Shown piece after piece: positions 7,198 to 15,836 of a stretch of 38,557 nt of DNA. Below the pieces are notes generated by a model. That model ran no database searches and was not told the DNA's origin. It saw only the letters and a program-made list of their open reading frames with translations. Source of the DNA: an uncultured Clostridia bacterium (GTDB lineage: Bacteria; Bacillota; Clostridia; Christensenellales; UBA1750). The stretch lies in the NCBI GenBank assembly GCA_944383925.1, contig CALWRM010000154.1, positions 1 through 38,557 of the forward strand, written 5' to 3'. Position 1 is the first letter of the stretch; every line of letters begins with the position of its first letter. A program made the position numbers and the translations under genes.

Positions 7198-7956
7198 TCA
7201 GACGTCCAGGGTTAGGCCCACCGGGCAATGGTCGCTGCCGAACACGTCGGCATAGATGTCCGCCGAGCGGATTTGATCGCGCAGGGAGCGGCTGGCCAAG
7301 AAATAGTCGATGCGCCACCCCGCGTTTCTTTCCCTGGCGCGCATGCGGTAGGACCACCAGGTGTAGGCTCCGGCCTTATCCGGATAGAGGCTGCGGTAGC
7401 TATCCACCAGGCCGTTTTCCTCCAACAGCCTGGAAAACTTCTCGCGCTCCTCATCGGAAAAGCCCGCGTTGCCGCGGTTGGGGCCGGGGTTTTTCAGATC
7501 GATTTCGTTGTGGGCCACGTTCAAATCGCCGCAGATGACCACGGGCTTTGTCGCCTGTAGGCCGGCCACATAGGCGCGGAAGGCATCCTCCCAGGCCATG
7601 CGGTAATCCAGGCGCTTGAGGCCGTCCTGGGCGTTGGGGGTATAGAGGCAGAGCAGGTAAAAGGGCTCCAGCTCCGCGGTGATCAGCCGGCCCTCCTCAT
7701 CCCGCAGGAAGGGGTCCAGGCCATAGCGCACCTCCAGGGGTTCCTGCCGGAGAAACACCGCCGTTCCGGAATAGCCCTTCTTCTGGGCATAGTTCCAATA
7801 GCTGTGGTAGCCTTCCGGCGCGAAATCCAGCTGTCCGGCTTGCAGCTTGGTTTCCTGCAGGCAAAAGGCGTCCGCGTCCGCCTGCTCGAAGAAATCGCTA
7901 AATCCCTTGCCCACGCAGGCGCGCAGGCCGTTGACATTCCAGGAGACGAGCTTCAT
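7198..7956 (-). CDS. xth: Exodeoxyribonuclease III (AP endonuclease)
   Basis: Exonuclease III/ExoA cleaves 5' of abasic sites and removes 3' blocking groups in base excision repair. The 252-aa product begins MKLVSWNVNGLRA (Asn of the active site), has CLQETKLQ (metal-binding Glu), the CGDLNVAHNEIDLKNP segment (Asp/Asn catalytic pair) and SDHCPVGL at the C-terminus (Asp-His), all hallmark positions of the ExoIII/APE1 family. The start is placed at MKLVSWN by homology; AAGGAG lies upstream at somewhat long spacing. It is the last gene of the minus-strand run that starts at 12371. Confidence 0.97.
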   Translation of the reverse strand: MKLVSWNVNGLRACVGKGFSDFFEQADADAFCLQETKLQAGQLDFAPEGYHSYWNYAQKKGYSGTAVFLRQEPLEVRYGLDPFLRDEEGRLITAELEPFYLLCLYTPNAQDGLKRLDYRMAWEDAFRAYVAGLQATKPVVICGDLNVAHNEIDLKNPGPNRGNAGFSDEEREKFSRLLEENGLVDSYRSLYPDKAGAYTWWSYRMRARERNAGWRIDYFLASRSLRDQIRSADIYADVFGSDHCPVGLTLDV

Positions 7957-7999
7957 AATCGGTTCTTTTCTCTCCTTGGCGTTTTTTGATCGGAATGGG

Positions 8000-9307
8000 T
8001 CATTGACCGCTGCGGTCGATATAGGGCGTAAAGCTCGCCCCTTGGGCATACCGGTTGCGGTAGGGCAGGTTATCGGCGGTGTTGACGGCGATGGTGGCGC
8101 TGCCATGGAACTGCCAGGGATTTTCCTCGCTCTTATCCCCCGTTCGCAGGGAGATGGTGATCAGCTCCGTGGCGCTCATGCTGACGCTATAGTCGGCAAA
8201 GACGGGCGTGGTCTCCTCCTGGGAGCGGGTCAGCGTATAGCCGCTGCCGCTGGCCTGCAGCCTGCCGCGCAGCTGGGAAGGCACCGAGCTTGGCAGCTGG
8301 TATGCCGGCCCGAACAGGGCCGCCATGGCGCTTTGCATGGTTTCCTTGGACACGCGCACGCTGGACCCCGAGTCGCTCAGGCCAAAGTCCTGGCCATAGC
8401 TGTTGAGCAGCACATACGCCGCCTCAAAGGCAAAGCGATCCGAAGGGGTTTGGTCAAAGCCGTCGCCCGTCTCCAGGCAGGCCTTGGCCACGGCGTGCAG
8501 CATCGGCATGATCTGCTCCACGTCCCTGGCGGGATGGGAACCGAAATCCTCCCCCGGGCGCAGGCTGATCTGCGCGTCCACCAACGCCAGCCCCAGGCCG
8601 AAGGGGGATTCGTCGTTGGTCTTGACCCAGCAGCGCACGCTGCCGCCCTGGGTCGCCTGGGCATCCTCCGGGTAGGCCCAGTACAGGTTCAGGGAAAGCT
8701 CGTAGTAGCCGTTCTCGGACAGGGCCTCCCACTCCCGCAGCTGCATGGAGAATTGCAGGTCCCCCTGATCCGGGAAGGCATAGGCCACCATGTCGCCTTC
8801 CTTGCTGCCGTAGCCGGCCGTTTCGGGCAGGCCCGCATACTCGCCCTCGGAAAAGACCATGGCGTACAGCGCCTGCAAGGCGGCCTGGCTGATCAGCGCG
8901 CCGCCCGTCTCCAGGCGCAGGTCCTCCAGCTCGTCGGAGACCTCGCCGTCCCGCAACAGGCGGGCAAAGAGCCTGTCCACCAACGCGGCGCCCGGATAGC
9001 GCTCAAAGTTGGCGTCCTCCTCGCCATCCATCACGAGGCTTTCGGCCAGGACCTCCAGCAGGGGCGCGGCCTTGCTCAGGTCCACCGGACAATTGGTGGC
9101 GGAAGGGGCGGCGCTCTCCTGCTCCTGGTCGGGCGAGGTCTCGCCGGCCGGCGTGGCCGAGGCGGGCAGGCTCGCCACCTGCCCCGGCGTGGTCTGGGCG
9201 CTGGGGCTTGGCTCTACCGTGGCGGAAGGCGATGGCGCCGGCTGGCAGGCGCTGAGCAAAAGCAGCAGGCTGAGGCAAACACAAAGGCATGGAGCGGTCT
9301 TCTTCAT
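8000..9307 (-). CDS. Putative secreted lipoprotein, unknown function
   Basis: 435 aa from the ATG at 9307 (GGAGAG upstream). Residues 1-20 form a lipoprotein signal (MKKTAPCLCVCLSLLLLLSAC, lipobox LSAC with the Cys as the anchored residue). A Pro/Ser/Thr/Ala/Glu-rich linker of about 60 residues follows, then a soluble domain of about 340 residues with no recognised signature. Its latter half is mixed alpha/beta (ALVDAQISLRPGEDFG, FEAAYVLLNSYGQDFG, LITISLRTGDKSEENPWQFH). The protein is probably anchored on the outer face of the membrane. It lies 43 bases upstream of xth and 83 bases downstream of the cytidylate-kinase-like gene; these neighbours do not suggest a role. It is typical of lineage-specific clostridial lipoproteins. 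Confidence 0.8.
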   Translation of the reverse strand: MKKTAPCLCVCLSLLLLLSACQPAPSPSATVEPSPSAQTTPGQVASLPASATPAGETSPDQEQESAAPSATNCPVDLSKAAPLLEVLAESLVMDGEEDANFERYPGAALVDRLFARLLRDGEVSDELEDLRLETGGALISQAALQALYAMVFSEGEYAGLPETAGYGSKEGDMVAYAFPDQGDLQFSMQLREWEALSENGYYELSLNLYWAYPEDAQATQGGSVRCWVKTNDESPFGLGLALVDAQISLRPGEDFGSHPARDVEQIMPMLHAVAKACLETGDGFDQTPSDRFAFEAAYVLLNSYGQDFGLSDSGSSVRVSKETMQSAMAALFGPAYQLPSSVPSQLRGRLQASGSGYTLTRSQEETTPVFADYSVSMSATELITISLRTGDKSEENPWQFHGSATIAVNTADNLPYRNRYAQGASFTPYIDRSGQ

Positions 9308-9390
9308 GAACGCATTCTCTCCGTTTCTTCCGTTGGCTTGTGGTGCGCGCGCAACGGGCAACCGCTCGGCCTACCAACCATCTGGCAGGG

Positions 9391-10017
9391 CTATTCGCCC
9401 TGCTTGATCTTGACGAAGGCGGAGATCACGGCGGCTGCGCCCTCCACGCCCAATAGGCCGGAGTCCACGCACAGCTGATAGTGCTCCATCTCCATCCAGC
9501 CGCGGCCGGTATAATAGCCGTAGTAGCTGCTGCGCTGCTTGTCGATGCGGTTGATGACGCTCTCGGCCTTCTCCAGGGGCACGTCGTAAAGCCTGGTGAT
9601 GCGGTCGATGCGCTTGAGCATGCCCGCGTGCACGAACACCGAGCACAGGGCCTTATCCTCCCGCAGGATGTAGTCCGCGCAGCGGCCGATGATCACGCAG
9701 GAGCCCTGCTTGGCCAGGTCGCGGATGACCTTGGAGGATAGGATGAACAGCTTGTCGTTGAGGGGCAGCTCGGCCTGGGGCGCGTAGCGCAGCCCTCCCA
9801 TCATGGCCGAGCCCGTGGCCAGGGTGTACAAAAGGCTGTTGGTGGGCTTTTCGTCCACCTTGTCAAAGGCTTCCGCGCTCATGCCGCCCTCCTTGGCGGC
9901 CAGCTCGATGAGTTCCTTGTCGTAAAAGGGAATGCCCATCTGTTCGGCCAGCAGGCGCCCGACAGCCCTGCCGCCGCTGCCATATTGGCGGCCAATGGTG
10001 ATGATGGTTCGTTTCAT
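9391..10017 (-). CDS. Cytidylate kinase-like family protein
   Basis: 208 aa, start ATG at 10017 behind GGGAGG. The N-terminus TIITIGRQYGSGGRAVGRLLAE is the phosphate-binding loop of the cytidylate-kinase-like (Cytidylate_kin2) family, where IGRQYGSGG replaces the classical GxxGxGK P-loop. It continues with PFYDKELIELAAKEGGMS and GSCVIIGRCADYIL, and with VFVHAGMLKRIDRI-type arginine elements of the lid and core. These proteins are common in Clostridia beside unrelated genes; the true substrate is unknown, so no symbol is given (canonical Cmk differs in its P-loop). It is part of the minus-strand run E2-like, rmuC, this gene, lipoprotein, xth. Confidence 0.88.
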   Translation of the reverse strand: MKRTIITIGRQYGSGGRAVGRLLAEQMGIPFYDKELIELAAKEGGMSAEAFDKVDEKPTNSLLYTLATGSAMMGGLRYAPQAELPLNDKLFILSSKVIRDLAKQGSCVIIGRCADYILREDKALCSVFVHAGMLKRIDRITRLYDVPLEKAESVINRIDKQRSSYYGYYTGRGWMEMEHYQLCVDSGLLGVEGAAAVISAFVKIKQGE

Positions 10018-10246
10018 GGACTTGCAACCTCCCTCTTCATGGGCATGCCGCCCGACAGGGCCGGTTGGGGGAGCTTCATCGCCTGGGTGCGCGGCGCGGG
10101 CCGCCTATCTGATAGACGAGTGGACGGCTGCGTTTCTTTCCCCTCACCGGCCCTTTACCAATATTTAACGTTCCACAGGATAAGAGTTCGACGCCGCTGG
10201 GCAAAATCCTCTTCCGCGCCGGAGAAAGGCCGAGGAAAAAGGCAAG

Positions 10247-11401
10247 TTAGGCCCGGTCCTCGTCCTTGTCCAGCACCTCCAGGCGGCCGCGCAGGGCCTG
10301 GCCCCGGCGCGCGGCCTCGTCGATGCTGTCCGCAGCCTGGCGCAGGCGCAGCTGGGTCTTGCCAAGGGCCTCCTGATAGGCCTCCAGCTCCCGGCGCACC
10401 TGGGCCAACAGCTCCAGCACCTTGGCCGACTGCCTTTGAATGTGGACGGACTGAAAGCCCAGCTGCAACGAGTTGAGCAGGGCCAGCAGCGTGGAAGGGC
10501 CCGCCACCACCACCCGCTGCTCCTGGGACAGCTGCTCGCACAGGGCTCCCTGCTTAACGGCCTGGGCATACAGGCTTTCCGTCGGCAGGAACATCACCGC
10601 AAAGTCCGTGGTTTCCGGCGGGTGCACGTACTTTTGCCGGATGCGCTTGGCCTCCACCTTCAGCGCCTGCACAAAGGCCTTTTCGCAATCCTCCACCGCC
10701 GCGGGGTCCCCGTCCTCCTGGGCCTGCACCAGCGCCAGATAGCTCTCCCTGGGAAACTTGGAGTCGATGGGCAGCAGCAGATGGCCGCCGTCCTGCACGG
10801 GCAGGCGGATGGCAAACTCCACCCGTTCCTGGCTGCCCGGCTTCACCTGGGCGTTCTTCTCGTATTGGGCCGGGGCAAAGGCCTCCTCCAGCAGGGCTTG
10901 CAGCTGCACCTCGCCAAACACGCCCCTGGTCTTGACGTTGCCCAGCACCTTTTTGAGATCCCCAACCCCCTGGGCCAGGTGCTGCATCTCCCCAAGGCCC
11001 CGGTACACCTGCTCCAGGCGCTGGCTCACCTGGGAAAAGGAGGCGTCCAGGCGCTGCTGGAGCTGGCCGCTGAGGCGGCGATCCACCAGGGCGCGCATCT
11101 CCTCCAGCTGGGCGGCGTTTTCCCGGCGCAGGGCTTCCCAGGTGCGCTGGACCTCCTGGCGGGTTTGCTCCATCAGCTGCAGCTGGCGGTTGGCCTGGGT
11201 TTGGGACAAATTCAGATGCCGGTCTACGGAATCCAGCTGGGCCCTCTGCAGCCCGATCAGGGGTTCCAAGGCCTCCCTGGAAGCGCCCCTCTGCCGGTCC
11301 AGCGCCCGGCGCAGCGAGGCCTGGGCCAGCAGCAGCCACACCATCAGGCCCGCCAGCACCAGGCAACCCAGCAGCAGCGCCGCCCCCATCCACGTGGGCA
11401 T
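10247..11401 (-). CDS. rmuC: DNA recombination protein RmuC
   Basis: 384 aa with an N-terminal membrane anchor (residues 5-27, MGAALLLGCLVLAGLMVWLLL), a long coiled coil (about 30-150, rich in Gln/Leu/Arg) and the RmuC nuclease-like core: LKKVLGNVKTRGVFGEVQLQALLE, LLLPIDSKFPRESYLAL, FAVMFLPTESLYAQAV and VVVAGPSTLLALLNSLQLGF. RmuC limits DNA inversions and rearrangements in E. coli; its core belongs to the PD-(D/E)XK-like fold group. The start ATG at 11401 is preceded by a GGGGGCGAGGG purine stretch. It is 37 bases downstream of the E2-like gene, and 229 bases separate it from the kinase-like gene that follows. Confidence 0.96.
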   Translation of the reverse strand: MPTWMGAALLLGCLVLAGLMVWLLLAQASLRRALDRQRGASREALEPLIGLQRAQLDSVDRHLNLSQTQANRQLQLMEQTRQEVQRTWEALRRENAAQLEEMRALVDRRLSGQLQQRLDASFSQVSQRLEQVYRGLGEMQHLAQGVGDLKKVLGNVKTRGVFGEVQLQALLEEAFAPAQYEKNAQVKPGSQERVEFAIRLPVQDGGHLLLPIDSKFPRESYLALVQAQEDGDPAAVEDCEKAFVQALKVEAKRIRQKYVHPPETTDFAVMFLPTESLYAQAVKQGALCEQLSQEQRVVVAGPSTLLALLNSLQLGFQSVHIQRQSAKVLELLAQVRRELEAYQEALGKTQLRLRQAADSIDEAARRGQALRGRLEVLDKDEDRA

Positions 11402-11438
11402 GCGCCCTCGCCCCCTTTCGCAAGTCTATTGGCCAATC

Positions 11439-12371
11439 CTAGCGGATATGCCTGTCCAGGGCTTGCAGCGTATCCCGCAGCCTGGGCAGGAAGCGCTCCG
11501 CCTCCGCCTGGCTACAGCCGGTCAGGCATAGCTGCGCCCGATCCTCCAGCCTGCCCAGGCACAGCCTGGGTCCGGAAACGGGCGGCAGCGCCATCCAGCT
11601 CAGCTCGCAGACCTGCACGCCCTCCGCCTCCGGAAGTTCGCCCTCCAAAAACTCCGCCAGCTCCTCCACGGAAAAGCCCTTCAGCGCCGACAGCCCCAGC
11701 AGGCCCTCGTCCGCCAGCAGACAGGCATAGAGCAGCAGCGTCCGCTTGGTGACGGCCGGGCCGCCCCGCGCCGGCGCGGTGAGGACGAAGGCCTCCAGCA
11801 CGCGGCGAAGGGCCGTGGGGTCGAAGCTCTCCACATACAGCCCCCAGGCGGCCGGCTCCGCCGGGGCCTCGGCTGTCTCCGGCGCCTCATTTTCCTCCGG
11901 CGCTGCCGGTTCCTCCGGACTCTCGCTTTCCTCCAGGGCTTCCGGCTTCTCCGGGGTCTCGCTTTCCTCCGGGGCTTCCGGCTCCTCCGCGGCCTCGCCG
12001 CTTTCCTCCGGCGCTGCCGGTTCCTCCGGCATCTCGCTTTCCTCCGGCGCTTCCGGTTCCTCCGGAGCGGCCGCCGGGTCCTCGCCGCCCGCTCGCAGCC
12101 CGTCCAGCTGGCAGAAGGCCAGGGCGCCGGCCGCGGTCGGCGCGGAGATCAGGGCCACGTCCGCCGGGCAGGGCGCGCTCTCCCCCTCCGGCAGATAGAT
12201 GGCCGACAGCCGTCCCGCCTGCTCGCAGACGGCCAAATATACCCCCGACTCCATGGAATAGGTAAAGAGCTTATCGCCCTTTTCCACCCAATCGCCCACG
12301 CGCTTGTGCCAGGCCAGGACCTTGCCCCGGCTGTCTCCCCGTTCGTGGGCGGGCATGATGAGGATCGCCAC
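11439..12371 (-). CDS. E2-like protein with degenerate lipoyl domain and acyltransferase remnant
   Basis: 310 aa. Residues 1-78 align with the lipoyl/biotinyl domain of 2-oxoacid dehydrogenase E2 (IMPAHERGDSRGKVLAWHKR, GDWVEKGDKLF, AGRLSAIYLPEGE), but the lysine of the ETDKA motif is replaced: the segment reads YSMESGVYL, so Ser42 sits where lipoyl-Lys should be. Residues about 95-175 form a Glu/Pro/Ala-rich repeat linker (PEEPEAPEESE-type), like E2 swinging arms. Residues 176-310 resemble a shortened E2 catalytic domain: FDPTALRRVLEAF, VTKRTLLLYACLLADEGLLG, ALPPVSGPRLCLGRLED and CLTGCSQAEAERFLPRLRDT, the last aligning with the DHRxxDG helix but lacking His and Asp. I infer a non-catalytic derivative of E2. 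No E1 or E3 gene is near. It is the first gene after a consensus promoter. Confidence 0.7.
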   Translation of the reverse strand: MAILIMPAHERGDSRGKVLAWHKRVGDWVEKGDKLFTYSMESGVYLAVCEQAGRLSAIYLPEGESAPCPADVALISAPTAAGALAFCQLDGLRAGGEDPAAAPEEPEAPEESEMPEEPAAPEESGEAAEEPEAPEESETPEKPEALEESESPEEPAAPEENEAPETAEAPAEPAAWGLYVESFDPTALRRVLEAFVLTAPARGGPAVTKRTLLLYACLLADEGLLGLSALKGFSVEELAEFLEGELPEAEGVQVCELSWMALPPVSGPRLCLGRLEDRAQLCLTGCSQAEAERFLPRLRDTLQALDRHIR

Positions 12372-12420
12372 GTCTCCAGACCTCCCTTTGCGCCTGCGAC
12401 AAGGGCAGGCCTTTGCCTCG

Positions 12421-12450
12421 ATTATACCCGCCCGGGCTTTGCGCTGTCAA
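12421..12450 (-). promoter_or_regulatory. Consensus sigma-A promoter for the E2-like/rmuC/xth run
   Basis: TTGACA (12450-12445), an 18-bp spacer and TATAAT (12426-12421) on the minus strand. Both boxes are exact consensus, 50 bases before the start of the E2-like gene. Confidence 0.9.
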
Positions 12451-12515
12451 ATGGCCCTTTCCCCGCTTTTTTGCCGATTCTTAATCAACGGCGGCCTCGG
12501 CGGGCCCGCTTTGCC

Positions 12516-12543
12516 TTGGCAGGAGGCGGGGGCATGTGATAAT
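12516..12543 (+). promoter_or_regulatory. Possible promoter of the ABC-F gene
   Basis: TTGGCA, a 16-bp spacer and GATAAT, 36 bases before the ABC-F start and divergent from the promoter at 12421-12450. It is a moderate match only. Confidence 0.45.
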
Positions 12544-12578
12544 ATATAGGTATCTATGGAAACGAGGAACCTGCCCCC

Positions 12579-14483
12579 ATGATCATCTTGCAAACCAACG
12601 AACTGAAAAAGGCCTTTGGCGTGACCGAAGTGCTCACCGGCGTGACCATCACCCTGCAGGACCGCCAGCGCCTGGGCCTGGTGGGCTCCAACGGCTCGGG
12701 CAAGACCACCCTGCTGCGCATCCTGGCCGGGGAACTGCCCCACGACGGCGGCCAGCTCTCCATGCTGCGAGGGCTCAAGATCGGCTACCACAGCCAGCTG
12801 GACGACCTCAACTCCCCCTTGACCGTTTACGAGGAGCTCAAGACCGTTTTTGAGCCCCTGTTTGCCATGGAAAAGAGCCTGCGCGACATGGAGGTGCGCA
12901 TGGGGTCCCTCCACGAGACGGACGCCGCCGCCTACCAAAGGCTTAGCGAGGAATATGCCACCCTCACCGACCGCTTCGAGGAAAGCGGGGGCTACCAATG
13001 GAACTCACGGCTGCTCGGCGTGCTCTACGGCCTTGGCTTTCCGAAGGAGCGCCACGACCAGAGCGTCTCCTCCCTTTCCGGCGGGGAGCGCACGCGGCTG
13101 AAGCTGGGCAAGCTCCTGCTGCAGGACAACGACCTCATCCTGCTGGACGAGCCCACCAACCACCTGGACCTGGACTCCACCGCCTGGCTGGAGGACTTTC
13201 TCAAGGCCTACAAGGGCGCCGTGATCGTGGTGTCCCACGACCGTTACTTCCTGGACACGGTCTGCAACCAAATTGCGGAGCTGTCCTTCGGCAAGACCGA
13301 GCAGTATGCAGGCAACTATACCCGCTACCTGGAGCTGCGCGCCGAGGTGATGGAGCGGCGCATGAAGGAATACACCCTACAGCAAAAGGAAATCGAGCGG
13401 GAAAAGCGCATCATCGCCATGTTCCGCTCCTTCAACACCGAGCGGGCCCACATCACGGCCAAGTCCCGCGAAAAGCGCCTGGCCATGGTCGAGCTGAAGG
13501 AAAAGCCCATGGAGGAGCACAACGTGTTCTTCCGCTTCGAGGCGGGCAAGGGCACCGGCCAGGACGTGCTGCTGGCCGAAGGCCTGGCCAAGGGCTATGC
13601 GGGCAGGCAGCTGTTTTCCCAGGTGGGGCTACACCTGCGGGCCGGCGACCGGGTGGCCCTGTTGGGGCCCAACGGCTGCGGCAAGACCACCCTGCTGCGG
13701 CTACTGATGGGCCTGGAAACCCCGGACGAGGGGAGCTTCCGCTTCGGCGCCGGGGTGCAGGTGGGCTACTACGACCAGCAGCAGCGGGGCCTGCATCCGG
13801 ACAAGACCGTGCTGGACGAGGTCTGGGACGACTTTCCCCGCATGGAGCAGACGGACATCCGCAACGCCCTGGCGGCCTTTCTCTTCACCGGCGACGAGGT
13901 GTTCGCCCCCGTCTCCACCCTGTCGGGCGGCGAGCGCGGCCGGGTGCTCCTGACCAAGCTCATGCTGCGCAAGGACAACCTGCTCCTGCTGGACGAGCCC
14001 ACCAACCACCTGGACATGGATTCCCGCGAGTGCCTGGAGGCGGCGCTTTCCCAGTTCACGGGCACGCTGCTGACCGTCTCCCACGACCGCTACTTCATCA
14101 ACCGCGTGGCCAACCGGGTGCTGGTGATGGAGGGCGGCCGGCTGAAGGAATACCTGGGCAACTACGACGACTACCAGGAGAAGCTGCGCCTGCTCTCCCA
14201 GGAGAGCCAGGAGCAGACCCAGACCAAGACCAAGACCGCCCAGCGGGAGGAAAAGCGGCGCGAGCGCCAGGCCCGCGAGGCCGCCCAGGCCTATCGGGCC
14301 AGGGTGCAAAACCTGGAAACCCAGATCGAGGAGGCCGAGGAGCGCCTGACCAAGACCGAGCTTGCCCTGGCCGATCCGGAGCTGTACCTGGACCCCAAGA
14401 AGGCCCAGGCCCTCAACCAGAAGTACACCGCCCTCAAGGAGGAAATCGAGCGCCTCTACCAGGAATGGGACGAGGCCACCTAG
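12579..14483 (+). CDS. ABC-F family ATPase (YdiF/Uup type)
   Basis: 634 aa with two ABC ATPase modules and no membrane segments, the ABC-F layout of ribosome-associated factors. Module 1: Walker A GSNGSGKTT (about residues 36-44), signature LSGGERTRLKLG, Walker B LILLDEPTNHLD, switch VVSHDRYF. The linker (about 245-310) holds the charged helical arm (QQKEIEREKRIIAMFRSFNT) that reaches the ribosomal E site in characterised members. Module 2: GPNGCGKTT, LSGGERGRVLLT, LLLLDEPTNHLD and VSHDRYF. The C-terminal 110 residues are a charged coiled coil (REEKRRERQAREAAQAY), as in YdiF/Uup. Whether it is a housekeeping factor or an antibiotic-protection protein cannot be told from sequence. Start ATG at 12579, weak GAGG upstream. 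Confidence 0.95.
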   Translation: MIILQTNELKKAFGVTEVLTGVTITLQDRQRLGLVGSNGSGKTTLLRILAGELPHDGGQLSMLRGLKIGYHSQLDDLNSPLTVYEELKTVFEPLFAMEKSLRDMEVRMGSLHETDAAAYQRLSEEYATLTDRFEESGGYQWNSRLLGVLYGLGFPKERHDQSVSSLSGGERTRLKLGKLLLQDNDLILLDEPTNHLDLDSTAWLEDFLKAYKGAVIVVSHDRYFLDTVCNQIAELSFGKTEQYAGNYTRYLELRAEVMERRMKEYTLQQKEIEREKRIIAMFRSFNTERAHITAKSREKRLAMVELKEKPMEEHNVFFRFEAGKGTGQDVLLAEGLAKGYAGRQLFSQVGLHLRAGDRVALLGPNGCGKTTLLRLLMGLETPDEGSFRFGAGVQVGYYDQQQRGLHPDKTVLDEVWDDFPRMEQTDIRNALAAFLFTGDEVFAPVSTLSGGERGRVLLTKLMLRKDNLLLLDEPTNHLDMDSRECLEAALSQFTGTLLTVSHDRYFINRVANRVLVMEGGRLKEYLGNYDDYQEKLRLLSQESQEQTQTKTKTAQREEKRRERQAREAAQAYRARVQNLETQIEEAEERLTKTELALADPELYLDPKKAQALNQKYTALKEEIERLYQEWDEAT

Positions 14484-14559
14484 CCTGGCCGGGGCGCAAG
14501 GCGCGTGCCCTTGATGCATGTTGATCCAAATATTTCATGAAGAGAGGATGGTTGACCCC

Positions 14560-15159
14560 ATGTCTCAAGACAAGCCGACAAGCCTGTGGACCCTGTTCTT
14601 CAGCTTCTTTAAGATCGGCGCCTTCACCTTTGGCGGCGGCTATGCCATGATCCCCATCATCGAGAAGGAAGCCATCGAAAAGCAGCACTGGATCACCGAC
14701 AGCGATATGCTGGACATCATCGCCATCGCCGAATCGACCCCCGGCGTGTTGGCCGTGAACACGGCCACCTTCGTTGGGTACAAGGTCCGGCGTTTCTGGG
14801 GAAGTCTGGTGGCCACGCTGGGTGTGGTGCTGCCCGCCTTTGTGGTCATCTCCATCCTGTCCTATTGCATCGCCCAGGTGCGCGACAACCTGTGGGTGGC
14901 CGCGGCCTTTGAGGGCATTCGCGCCGCCGTGGTGGTGCTGATCCTCAACGCCGTGTTCAAGCTGGCCAAGGGTTGCGAGAAAAACTGGTTCGGCTACACC
15001 CTCATCGGCGTCTCCTTCCTGTTGGTGGCCCTGCTCAACCTGCCCGTGATCCCCGTGATCCTGGGCGCGGCCGTGCTGGGCATCCTCTATGTCCTCTTCC
15101 TGCTTCCCCGCCTGCGCAAGGCCCAAAGGGCCCATCAAGAAGAAAAGGAGGGCAAGTAA
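14560..15159 (+). CDS. chrA: Chromate transporter family subunit, first half
   Basis: 199 aa, a single ChrA domain (CHR short form). Chromate transporters of Firmicutes are often two half-size genes that together form the pump. Visible: LFFSFFKIGAFTFGGGYAMI (family FGGGYAMI signature), IAESTPGVLAVNTATFVGYK, and further hydrophobic segments up to a basic tail (LRKAQRAHQEEKEGK). The start at 14560 is favoured because AGAGAGGA lies 11 bases upstream; ATG codons at 14518 and 14548 have no spaced ribosome site. The next gene begins 3 bases after its stop. The real substrate in such gut bacteria is not certain to be chromate. Confidence 0.92.
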   Translation: MSQDKPTSLWTLFFSFFKIGAFTFGGGYAMIPIIEKEAIEKQHWITDSDMLDIIAIAESTPGVLAVNTATFVGYKVRRFWGSLVATLGVVLPAFVVISILSYCIAQVRDNLWVAAAFEGIRAAVVVLILNAVFKLAKGCEKNWFGYTLIGVSFLLVALLNLPVIPVILGAAVLGILYVLFLLPRLRKAQRAHQEEKEGK

Positions 15160-15162
15160 GCC

Positions 15163-15798
15163 ATGGTTCTCCTGAAGATTTTCGCCTTGCTGTTTGGCAT
15201 TTTCTTTAAGATCGGCCTGTTCACCATCGGCGGCGGCTACGCCATGATCCCCATGATCAAGGCCGAGGTCGTGAACATGAACTGGATGTCCGTCAACGAC
15301 CTGATCGACTTCATCGCCATCGCCGAGTCCACCCCCGGCCCCTTCGCCATCAACATCGCCACCTATGTGGGCATCATCGTGGGCGGCCAGTCGGGCATTT
15401 GGCAGGGCATCCTGGGCGCAATCTTCGCCACCGTGGGCGTGGTGCTGCCCTCCTTCCTCATCATCCTGCTCATCGCCAAATACTTCGACGGCTTTAAGGA
15501 CAACCGCTACGTTTCCGCCGCCCTGGTCGGCATCCGCCCCGCCGTGGTCGGCCTGATCGCCGCGGCCGCCTTCACCATCGCCATCGGCGTGTTCCTCGGG
15601 CTTTCCATCGGCTCCGACCAGAACCTGTTCACGGCCGCGACCGCTTCCCAGGGCCTGCAGTGCAACTGGCGCGCCCTGCTCATCGGCGCGCTGGCCTTCG
15701 GCTTCTCCCGCTGGAAGAAGAAGCTGCACCCCATCTGGATGATCCTGGGCGCAGCGGCGCTCGGCATCCTGTTCTTCGGCCTGCCCCAGGTGCTGTAG
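15163..15798 (+). CDS. chrA: Chromate transporter family subunit, second half
   Basis: 211 aa, homologous to the preceding gene and with the same motif order: FFKIGLFTIGGGYAMIPMI, IAESTPGPFAINIATYVG, then alternating hydrophobic helices and a C-terminal segment ending in FGLPQVL. The ribosome site AAAAGGAGGG lies inside the end of the upstream gene, so translation is probably coupled. In paired short ChrA proteins the two halves have opposite membrane topology; that is known for the family and not tested here. Confidence 0.93.
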   Translation: MVLLKIFALLFGIFFKIGLFTIGGGYAMIPMIKAEVVNMNWMSVNDLIDFIAIAESTPGPFAINIATYVGIIVGGQSGIWQGILGAIFATVGVVLPSFLIILLIAKYFDGFKDNRYVSAALVGIRPAVVGLIAAAAFTIAIGVFLGLSIGSDQNLFTAATASQGLQCNWRALLIGALAFGFSRWKKKLHPIWMILGAAALGILFFGLPQVL

Positions 15799-15836
15799 TC
15801 GGCCCGGCGACATAAAAAAACGGAGGTGGCTCTCCC

